In this document: positions 5,325 through 10,324 of the stretch, piece after piece | Position numbering within the stretch: position 1 is the stretch's first letter | Layout of the letters: the number at the start of each line of letters is the position of its first letter | Source: JAWVZB01 sp033722375 | GTDB taxonomy: Bacteria; Actinomycetota; Nitriliruptoria; Nitriliruptorales; Nitriliruptoraceae | Length of the DNA stretch: 10,324 nucleotides | NCBI GenBank assembly: GCA_033722375.1 | Contig: JAWVZB010000103.1 | Location: 1 to 10,324, forward strand | Direction of reading: 5' to 3' | Made by a program: the position numbers and the translations under genes | Notes under the pieces: model-generated | Told to the model about the DNA's origin: nothing | Database searches by the model: none | What the model saw: only the letters and a program-made list of their open reading frames with translations

Positions 5325-7694
5325 CTGGGACTCCTCGAACAGCTCGCCCCGACCGCCCTCCGGGCCACCCTGGGCACCCGGCTCCCGCTGACCGACGGGG
5401 CGCTGACCGTCGACGGGCTGTCACGCCCCGTCCGCATCCGCCGCGACCGGTGGCACATCCCCCACATCACCGCCGAGACCGACGCCGACGCGTGGTTCGG
5501 GCTGGGGTTCTGCCAGGGGCAGGACCGGACGTTCCAGCTCGAGCTCATCAAGCGGACCGCCGCGGGGCGCCTCGCCGAGCTCGTGGGCGCGGAGGCGCTG
5601 CCGATCGACCGGGTGACGCGGCGGATCGGGTTCCGCCACCACGCCGCCCGCCAGTTCGATGACCTGGCCCCGCGGCTCCGTGAGCGTCTCACCGCGTTCG
5701 CCGCCGGGATCACCGCCGGGGCGAGCCTCGGGCTGCCGTCACGGCCGCACGCGTTCGCGCTGCTGCGCGACGAGCCGTCCCCGCACTCGGCCATCGACGT
5801 CCTCGCGATGCTCAAGCTCGAGGCGTTCCTCCTCGCCAACAACTGGCAGGACGAGATCGCGCGGCTCCAGGTGGTGCTGGCCGACGGCCAGGACGCGCTC
5901 ACGGCGCTCGACTCCGACTACGCCGCCCACCTCCCCGTGACCGCCCCGCCCGCCCACGGCGCCGGACCCGCGGTCGCCGCCCTGGCTGCCGACCTCGCGC
6001 TGCTACAGGAGCACGCCGGTCTGACCCCCTCATCGAACAACTGGGCGCTCGCGGGGGAGCGCACCCGCTCGGGGAAGCCGCTCGTCGCCAACGACCCCCA
6101 CCTTCCGCCGGCGATCCCGTCGCAGTGGTACCTCGCGCACCTCGTGACACCGGAGTGGGCGTTGGCCGGCGCAGCGTTCGTGGGGACGCCCGGGATCGTC
6201 TCGGGCCACAACGGACACGGCGCGTGGGGGGTGACGGCGGGCTTGACCGACGACAGTGACCTCTTCCTCGAGGAGGTCGGTGGGGACGGCGCGTCCGTGC
6301 GGGACGGCGACGGCTACGTCGACTGCCCCGTGCGCCGCGAGGTGATCGAGGTCCGGGACGGTGACCCGGTGGTCGAGGAGGTGCTCGAGACGCCCCGGGG
6401 ACCGTTGATCGGCCCCGCCATCGAGGACAGCCCGCTGGGACTCTCGATCCGGGGCGTGTGGCTGGACGGCGGGCCGACCGAGGGGTTCTTCGACGCCGCC
6501 ACGGCCACCGACTTCGACGCGTTCCGGTCCGGCTTCGCCCGATGGCCGGGGATGACCTTGAACGTGGTGTGGGGCGACGCGGAGGGCACGATCGGCTGGC
6601 AGCTCGCCGGGGAGCTGCCGGTCCGCCGGTCGGGGTACGGCACGGTGCCGCTGGCCGGCTGGGACCCGGCGGTGGGCTGGCAGGAGCACCGGGTGGCCTT
6701 CGAGGACATGCCTCACGTGGTCGACCCCGAGCTCGGACTCGTGGCCACCGCGAACAACAAGCCGCGCCCCGACCGCCCCGGGGAGGCGTTCCTCGGCGCG
6801 GACTACCTCGACGGCTACCGCGCGGCGGCGGTCATCGAGACACTGCTCGAACGCGACGACTGGGACGTCGGCGCCACGTTCGCTGCCCAGCTGGACGTGC
6901 GCTCGCTGCCATGGTTGGAGCTGCGGGGCGCGCTGCTGGGGGTCGAGCCGACCTCCGGCGACGCCCGTCTGGCCCGCGAGCTGCTCGAGGACTGGGACGG
7001 GCAGGTGGCGGCGGACTCGGTCGGGGCGGCGATCTACGAGCTCACGGTCGCGAGCCTCTGCCGGCGCGTCGTCGACGCCAAGGCGCCCCGCGCGGGTCAT
7101 CGGCTGCTCGGGTCCACCCCGCTGCCTCCCGCGCTGCTCGGGCACACGCTGACGGGGCTGCGTCGGACCGCCCACCTCGTCGATCTGTTGCACGAACGCC
7201 CCGCAGACTGGGTCGACTCCTGGGACGGGCTGATCGTGGCAGCGCTCGGCGACGCGGTCGCGACACTGCGGGAGCACGCCGGGGCGGACCCGGACGGCTG
7301 GGCGTGGGGGGAGGTCCGACCGCTGCGGCTCCGCCACCCCGTCGCCCGTGCCCAGCCCGGGCTGGCGGCGGTCTTCGAGCGTGGGCCCTACCCGCTCGGC
7401 GGGGACACCCACACCGTCCCGCAGGCCTCGGTCGCCCCGCTCGAGCCGCTCGCCGACCCGGTCGCGATCGCCTCGCTGCGGATGGCCGTGGACACGGGCG
7501 ACTGGTCGGCATCACGCTGGGTGCTCCCTGGCGGACAGTCTGAGAACCCGCTGTCCCCGCACTTCGACGACCAGCTGGCACGCTGGCGGGACGGCCGGGG
7601 GGTCCCCATCCCCTGGACGGAGGCCGAGGTGGACGCGGCCACCACCGAGGAGCTACGTCTGTACCCGACACGACCCGATGGGCGATCCTCATGA
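5325..7694 (+). CDS. Penicillin acylase family protein (Ntn-hydrolase), apparent CTG start
   Basis: An N-terminal-nucleophile amidase made as one chain that cleaves itself into alpha and beta subunits. Relatives hydrolyse N-acyl bonds in beta-lactams, acyl-homoserine lactones, lipopeptides or other amides; the substrate here is not predictable. From the CTG it has 789 residues. The alpha chain has R-D-R-W-H-I-P-H-I (40-48) and G-F-C-Q-G-Q-D-R-T-F-Q-L-E (61-73). The nucleophile is S237 in P-S-S-N-N-W-A, followed by G-K-P-L-V-A-N-D-P-H-L. G-H-N-G-H-G-A-W-G-V-T lies near 294-304 and T-A-N-N at 475-478, placing N477 at beta-chain position 241, as in E. coli penicillin G acylase. There is no signal peptide, so it is likely cytoplasmic. 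Using the GTG at 5583 would delete the conserved alpha-chain start. The stop overlaps the next gene (ATGA). Confidence 0.88.
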   Translation: MGLLEQLAPTALRATLGTRLPLTDGALTVDGLSRPVRIRRDRWHIPHITAETDADAWFGLGFCQGQDRTFQLELIKRTAAGRLAELVGAEALPIDRVTRRIGFRHHAARQFDDLAPRLRERLTAFAAGITAGASLGLPSRPHAFALLRDEPSPHSAIDVLAMLKLEAFLLANNWQDEIARLQVVLADGQDALTALDSDYAAHLPVTAPPAHGAGPAVAALAADLALLQEHAGLTPSSNNWALAGERTRSGKPLVANDPHLPPAIPSQWYLAHLVTPEWALAGAAFVGTPGIVSGHNGHGAWGVTAGLTDDSDLFLEEVGGDGASVRDGDGYVDCPVRREVIEVRDGDPVVEEVLETPRGPLIGPAIEDSPLGLSIRGVWLDGGPTEGFFDAATATDFDAFRSGFARWPGMTLNVVWGDAEGTIGWQLAGELPVRRSGYGTVPLAGWDPAVGWQEHRVAFEDMPHVVDPELGLVATANNKPRPDRPGEAFLGADYLDGYRAAAVIETLLERDDWDVGATFAAQLDVRSLPWLELRGALLGVEPTSGDARLARELLEDWDGQVAADSVGAAIYELTVASLCRRVVDAKAPRAGHRLLGSTPLPPALLGHTLTGLRRTAHLVDLLHERPADWVDSWDGLIVAALGDAVATLREHAGADPDGWAWGEVRPLRLRHPVARAQPGLAAVFERGPYPLGGDTHTVPQASVAPLEPLADPVAIASLRMAVDTGDWSASRWVLPGGQSENPLSPHFDDQLARWRDGRGVPIPWTEAEVDAATTEELRLYPTRPDGRSS

Positions 7695-7912
7695 GCACCG
7701 TGACCTGCCGTTGCGAGGTCCTGAACACCATGAGCGGCGACGCCGCCCGGGACTACGCCAACGGGCACCTCGACGAGGTCCGTGCCGACCGGCAGGGCGT
7801 CACCTACTACCGCTGCCCCGAGACCGGCGTCGGATTGGTCGAGGAGCGCGCCCCCTCCGCCCACCTGAGCGACACCCGCCGGCTGCGCAGGGTCGAGCGC
7901 GGCCGGGTCTGA
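7691..7912 (+). CDS. Small hypothetical protein coupled to the acylase
   Basis: A 73-residue protein I do not recognise. It begins M-S-T-V-T-C-R-C-E-V and has a Y-Y-R-C-P-E-T-G-V-G segment at 38-47, so three cysteines (6, 8 and 41) could bind a metal, with no fourth obvious. The centre is polar and helical-looking (A-A-R-D-Y-A-N-G-H-L-D-E-V) and the tail is basic (R-R-L-R-R-V-E-R-G-R-V). There is no signal peptide or membrane segment. The ATG overlaps the acylase stop by four bases and has no strong ribosome binding site of its own, so translation probably depends on the acylase. Codon bias matches the neighbours and supports a real gene. A role linked to acylase processing or substrate is only a guess. 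Confidence 0.65.
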   Translation: MSTVTCRCEVLNTMSGDAARDYANGHLDEVRADRQGVTYYRCPETGVGLVEERAPSAHLSDTRRLRRVERGRV

Positions 7913-7923
7913 CGGCGCCGACC

Positions 7924-7929
7924 TACGCT
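7924..7929 (+). promoter_or_regulatory. Possible -10 element upstream of the 96-residue protein gene
   Basis: TACGCT fits TAnnnT and lies 20 bases before the ATG at 7950, just ahead of the ribosome binding site. It would allow transcription separate from the acylase unit. The -35 region would lie in the preceding coding sequence and is unclear. Confidence 0.3.
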
Positions 7930-7949
7930 GGCCGCGAGGAGGCACTCCC

Positions 7950-8240
7950 ATGGGTTTCGTGACCAACGACAAGCGCGGCGGTGGTGGCGAGGAGGGCGGC
8001 GGGTCCGGCCCGTCGGTCGAGCTCGACCTCGACAACCGGGTGTGTGCCACCTGCCGGCGGGAGCTCCTGCCGTGGCAGGAGACCTGCCCCGACGACGGCG
8101 GGGAAGCGGTCAAGCCCGGAGAGCTACCACCACCCGAGGACCCGCTCGCGGAGCGGCTGGCTGCCATGATGGACGACGGAGACCAGTCCGACAGCGAGCA
8201 GGTCGACGACGATCAGTCCGACGACGAGGGCTCCAGGTAG
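7950..8240 (+). CDS. Small Cys-containing acidic protein (incomplete zinc-ribbon-like)
   Basis: A 96-residue protein without a family I can name. Residues 10-20 are Gly-rich. A C-A-T-C pair (32 and 35) is followed by C46 in T-C-P-D-D-G-G, resembling small zinc ribbons that read C-x2-C then C-P-x-D-G, but with only three cysteines. The tail (about 62-96) is strongly acidic, with a doubled D-Q-S-D motif and a D-D-D run. It has no signal peptide or membrane segment. GAGGAGG at 7936-7942, seven bases before the ATG, strongly supports the start. It follows the 73-residue gene by 37 bases. Its last 28 bases overlap the 3' end of the opposite-strand ArsR-type gene. A protein-protein or nucleic-acid-mimic role for the acidic tail is speculative. 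Confidence 0.7.
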   Translation: MGFVTNDKRGGGGEEGGGSGPSVELDLDNRVCATCRRELLPWQETCPDDGGEAVKPGELPPPEDPLAERLAAMMDDGDQSDSEQVDDDQSDDEGSR

Positions 8241-9169
8241 TCCTGGAGCAGGTCCGCGGCCTCGGGCACGAGCTGCTGGCGGAAGGCGTAGGTCCCGTCA
8301 TCGGGGTCGACGAGCACCAGTCCCGCCTGCCGCAGGATGGCCAGGTGGTGGTGCGCGGTCGACTTCGCGACCCCGAGCAGCTCGGTCGCCTCGGACAGGT
8401 TCATCGGCCCGGCCGCCAGGCGACGCAGGAGCTTCAGTCGCCCCTCGTCACCGAGCGCCTTGAACAGCTTGACCAGGCGCGCCGGGGGCGCGGCCGCCTC
8501 GTGCTCGAGGAACTCGTCGGCGACCGGGTAGCAGATGACCCGGGTGCCGGCGTGCTCGCTGAGCAGCACCCAGGGCCGGAACACGTAGCTCGGGAACAGC
8601 ACGACGCGTTCGAGCCCGGGGTGTCGTGACAGCTTCACCCCGTTCGTGGCTTCCTCGACCAGCTCGTCGGCGGTCATCTCCTCGATCCGGGCGCGCCGGG
8701 CGTCCGCGTCCTTCCGCACCGCCGGCATGCCCTCATCGACGAGTTCAGCCGCGAGCCCGGCCCATCCCTCGAGGAGCTCGACCACATCCGCACGTACCTC
8801 GGCAGGATCGCGGTCCGCGATCCTCGCGTCGTCCTCGCCCTCGTGTTCGGTGAGGACGTCCACGAGCCGCCCGGGGTCGATCCCGCGGACGTGGTCGATG
8901 AACTGGTCGATCTCAGCGGAGAGGCCCACCTCGGTCACGAGCCCCACGAGGCGGATCGGGGTCTTGGCACTGGGCTCCAAGAACCACGTGCGCAGCTCCT
9001 CGATGCGGTCGTCGGCGCGATCGATCAGCGACTCGAGCGCGGCGACCTCGAAGCCCCCGCGATCCTCCATCCCGCTCGCCGCCAGCGACAGCAGGAGCTC
9101 GACCGCCGGGGAGACGGCCACCTCCACCGGGAGCTTGGCATCCGACGCTGCCATGTCCAGGACCGGCAT
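8213..9169 (-). CDS. ArsR-type winged-helix regulator with large N-terminal domain
   Basis: A 318-residue transcription regulator. The C-terminal 90 residues are a winged helix of the ArsR/SmtB kind: L-V-K-L-F-K-A-L-G-D-E-G-R-L-K-L-L-R-R-L (232-251), then the helix-turn-helix L-S-E-A-T-E-L-L-G-V-A-K-S-T-A-H-H-H-L at 258-276, and a wing with D-P-D-D-G-T-Y-A-F. Stand-alone ArsR proteins are about 100 residues; here some 230 residues precede the DNA-binding part. They resemble the DUF5937-type N-termini of some actinobacterial ArsR proteins (V-A-V-S-P-A-V-E-L-L at 17-26), though I am unsure of the match. No clear Cys/His metal site is seen, so the signal is unknown. The ATG at 9169 has GGGAGGGAG upstream. 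The promoter region holds repeated TTCGAAC half-sites, suggesting autoregulation and control of the divergent small gene. Confidence 0.85.
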   Translation of the reverse strand: MPVLDMAASDAKLPVEVAVSPAVELLLSLAASGMEDRGGFEVAALESLIDRADDRIEELRTWFLEPSAKTPIRLVGLVTEVGLSAEIDQFIDHVRGIDPGRLVDVLTEHEGEDDARIADRDPAEVRADVVELLEGWAGLAAELVDEGMPAVRKDADARRARIEEMTADELVEEATNGVKLSRHPGLERVVLFPSYVFRPWVLLSEHAGTRVICYPVADEFLEHEAAAPPARLVKLFKALGDEGRLKLLRRLAAGPMNLSEATELLGVAKSTAHHHLAILRQAGLVLVDPDDGTYAFRQQLVPEAADLLQDYLEPSSSD

Positions 9170-9209
9170 GGTGCGCTCCCTCCCGCGCCTGTTCGACGTT
9201 GCTCGAACC

Positions 9210-9239
9210 AATCTACCCGTCGAGTAGACAAACGTCGAA
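9210..9239 (-). promoter_or_regulatory. Possible promoter of the ArsR-type regulator gene
   Basis: On the minus strand TTCGAC (9239-9234) is followed after 18 bases by TAGATT (9215-9210), which fits TAnnnT. The start would fall near 9203, inside the operator array, leaving a leader of about 35 bases with the GGGAGGGAG site. Confidence 0.35.
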
Positions 9240-9253
9240 CGGTTCGGTATAGT
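9225..9253 (+). promoter_or_regulatory. Promoter of the divergent small gene
   Basis: TAGACA (9225-9230), one change from TTGACA, is followed after exactly 17 bases by TATAGT (9248-9253), one change from TATAAT. This is the best promoter match in the window. TCGAAC half-sites lie between the two hexamers and overlap the -10, so a bound regulator should block it. Confidence 0.55.
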
Positions 9254-9324
9254 TCGAACATACGAAGTTCGAAGAACATCGAACCCACGACCTCGAAGTC
9301 CCCAACCCTCAAGTGAGGCCCCCG

Positions 9325-9501
9325 ATGCTGCTGGAACGCGAGATCGGACGCATCCACGCCGAACGCCTGGCCGAGACCCGCCACCGCGGGCGCCGCACCC
9401 CTTCACCGGGGCTGCGCGCGGCCCTGGCCGAACGGCTCCACCGCCTGGCCAACCGGATCGAACCCGCGCAGGCCCCGGCGCGCCCCGCCTACCCCTGCTG
9501 A
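9325..9501 (+). CDS. Small basic hypothetical protein divergent from the regulator
   Basis: A 58-residue protein I cannot assign. From the ATG it begins M-L-L-E-R-E-I-G-R-I-H-A-E-R-L-A, an amphipathic, Arg/Glu-rich helix. A short G-R-R-T-P-S-P-G turn (22-29) and a second helix, L-R-A-A-L-A-E-R-L-H-R-L-A-N-R, follow, and it ends in a Pro-rich tail with a final Cys. It is strongly basic with no signal peptide or membrane segment. The ATG at 9325 has GAGG six bases upstream; a GTG at 9313 would add four residues. The strong promoter at 9225-9253 and the hairpin at 9530-9553 bracket it, which supports a real transcript. Small basic proteins divergent from ArsR-type regulators are common in actinobacteria, mostly without known function. 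Confidence 0.6.
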   Translation: MLLEREIGRIHAERLAETRHRGRRTPSPGLRAALAERLHRLANRIEPAQAPARPAYPC

Positions 9502-9529
9502 CCCCGACCTGGCCCGCCCGGGTCCACGC

Positions 9530-9553
9530 GAGCACCCACACCGGTGGGTGCTC
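9530..9553. terminator. Strong hairpin between convergent genes, likely two-way terminator
   Basis: GAGCACCCAC (9530-9539) pairs perfectly with GTGGGTGCTC (9544-9553) around an ACCG loop. It sits in the 60-base gap between the 3' ends of the small basic protein gene and the AlaX gene. There is no T tract, which is common for high-GC actinobacterial terminators. Confidence 0.65.
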
Positions 9554-9561
9554 CCGTGCGT

Positions 9562-10296
9562 TCAGGCGTCCTCGTCCGGCTCGTCCAACGCGATCCGGAT
9601 ACGGCGGAAGCCCTTGCCCTTGTTGTCCACCTTGACGACCCTGGCGCGGCCGACCTCCTCGGTCGAGCGCACATGCGTGCCCCCATCGGCCTGACGATCC
9701 AACCCGACGATGTCGACCACCCGGACCGTCGTGAGGCTCGGCGGCAGCAACGACACCTTCGTCCGGATCAAACTCGGATCCTCGTCCGCCTCCTCTCGCG
9801 GCAGGAACCCGATCTCCACCGGCCGGGCCATCTGCAGCTGCCGGTTCAGCTCCTCCTCCACCGGCTCGCGGTCACGATCCGAATCCCAGTCGGGGATGTC
9901 GAAGTCCAGACGCCCCTCCCCCGGCTTCATGTTCCCCCCGGTCACCGGACTCTGGAACCGCTCCCAGACCACCCCACACAACGCATGCATCGCCGTATGC
10001 GTCCGCATCAACCGGTAGCGGCGCTCCCAGTCGATCACCGCCTGCACCTCCGTGCCCACCGGCGGCAGATCGCCCTCGAGGAAGTGGTAGACCTTCCCGC
10101 TCGCCGACCGCGCCTTCGCCACACTCAGCCGATCGTCGCCGATCACGAGCTCACCCGTGTCCGGCGGCTGCCCACCACCACCCGGATAGAACACGGTCCG
10201 ATCCAGCACCACCGTCCCATCGTCGGGATCGACCTCCACCACCGTGGCGGACGTCTCCTCGAGGTACTGCTCGGTCGAGTACAGCTTCTCGGTCAT
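9562..10296 (-). CDS. Alanyl-tRNA editing protein, AlaX type, with altered zinc site
   Basis: A free-standing homologue of the alanyl-tRNA synthetase editing domain, which hydrolyses tRNA-Ala mischarged with Ser or Gly. The 244 residues fit the AlaX-M size. The N-terminal beta-barrel part carries the R-T-V-F-Y-P-G-G-G-G-Q motif at 33-43 with P-D-T-G after it. The catalytic half has the H-x3-H zinc motif at H100 and H104 (R-T-H-T-A-M-H). The second half of the zinc site reads Q-A-D-G-G-T-H at 202-208: H208 is present, but position 204, usually Cys in C-G-G-T-H, is Asp. The ATG at 10296 has GGAG six bases upstream. It stands alone, convergent with the small basic protein gene. Its promoter would lie past the window edge. 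AlaX-type identity is firm; the exact tRNA specificity is not. Confidence 0.92.
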   Translation of the reverse strand: MTEKLYSTEQYLEETSATVVEVDPDDGTVVLDRTVFYPGGGGQPPDTGELVIGDDRLSVAKARSASGKVYHFLEGDLPPVGTEVQAVIDWERRYRLMRTHTAMHALCGVVWERFQSPVTGGNMKPGEGRLDFDIPDWDSDRDREPVEEELNRQLQMARPVEIGFLPREEADEDPSLIRTKVSLLPPSLTTVRVVDIVGLDRQADGGTHVRSTEEVGRARVVKVDNKGKGFRRIRIALDEPDEDA

Positions 10297-10324
10297 TCTT
10301 CTCCAACCCCCCAGGCTCTGACTC

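Larger units (their letters stand above)
9191..9298. promoter_or_regulatory. Operator array of TTCGAAC-type half-sites between divergent genes
   Basis: At least seven GTTCGA/TCGAAC half-sites lie in about 95 bases: 9191-9196, 9203-9208, 9235-9240, 9242-9247 (GTTCGG), 9252-9259 (full palindrome GTTCGAAC), 9267-9273 and 9279-9284, with a weaker TCGAAG at 9293-9298. Their CG centres are 10, 32, 9, 10, 15 and 10 bases apart, so most are in helical phase. The array covers the putative promoters in both directions. Binding by the adjacent ArsR-type regulator is inferred from position. Confidence 0.6.

Noticed and set aside
6030..7412. 460-codon minus-strand open frame inside the acylase gene
   Set aside because: Antisense shadow of the penicillin acylase; low-complexity Arg/Pro/Val-rich translation without recognisable domains.
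5325..7694. Beta-lactam resistance or a biosynthetic cluster built around the penicillin acylase
   Set aside because: The family has broad amide substrates and no biosynthetic, transport or resistance genes are nearby.
9235..9284. LexA/SOS box (actinobacterial TCGAAC-N4-GTTCGA)
   Set aside because: The half-sites match, but the spacings are 1, 7 and 11 bases rather than 4, and there are too many half-sites. An operator for the adjacent regulator fits better.
1..10324. tRNA genes, insertion sequences, toxin-antitoxin pairs or other mobile or defence modules
   Set aside because: I looked for cloverleaf-like arms, transposase motifs, terminal repeats and typical toxin/antitoxin pairs on both strands and saw none.

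Overview
The window is high-GC bacterial chromosome (strong G/C third-position bias, GTG and even CTG starts, GGAGG-type ribosome binding sites). It looks like an actinobacterium, possibly one of the deeper high-GC lineages such as Nitriliruptoria or Acidimicrobiia. That placement is inferred from codon use and protein flavour only. There are no insertion sequences, phage genes, CRISPR arrays or tRNA/rRNA genes, and base composition looks even throughout. It reads as ordinary chromosome with several small points of interest rather than a dedicated defence or biosynthetic island.

Left part (1-2952, all minus strand). The start of ssb runs off the left edge and is preceded by rpsF, the usual replication/ribosome pairing. 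A 352-base non-coding stretch upstream of rpsF holds a candidate S6:S18 autoregulatory leader, a possible promoter, a strong hairpin, and two identical 18-base repeats each carrying an actinobacterial-type DnaA box. Further upstream are a secreted, membrane-anchored cupredoxin with a Ser-Pro stalk and, overlapping it by four bases (GTGA), an M20 metallopeptidase of the carboxypeptidase G2 type.

Middle part (3022-5211). A plus-strand P-loop kinase of the adenylate-kinase-like/FlaR type lies divergent from the peptidase and convergent with tyrS (minus). tyrS has no clear Shine-Dalgarno sequence and may be leaderless. Upstream of it on the same strand is a tiny GYF_2 (DUF4339) protein.

Right part (5325-10296). 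A plus-strand run begins with a cytoplasmic-type penicillin acylase family Ntn-hydrolase. Its conserved N-terminus has no ATG, GTG or TTG start, so it appears to begin at a CTG behind an excellent ribosome binding site. A 73-residue protein follows, coupled by an ATGA overlap, and then a 96-residue Cys-containing acidic protein. The latter overlaps tail-to-tail by 28 bases with a minus-strand, ArsR-type regulator that has a large N-terminal domain. Between the regulator and a divergent 58-residue basic protein is a promoter region dense with TTCGAAC-type half-sites at about 10-base phasing, probably an autoregulatory operator array. A strong 10-bp hairpin separates the small protein from a convergent AlaX-type alanyl-tRNA editing protein, in which the usual zinc-binding Cys is replaced by Asp.

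Functionally the window mixes housekeeping translation and replication genes (rpsF, ssb, tyrS, alanyl-tRNA editing) with peptide/amide hydrolases (M20 peptidase, penicillin acylase) and small uncharacterised proteins.
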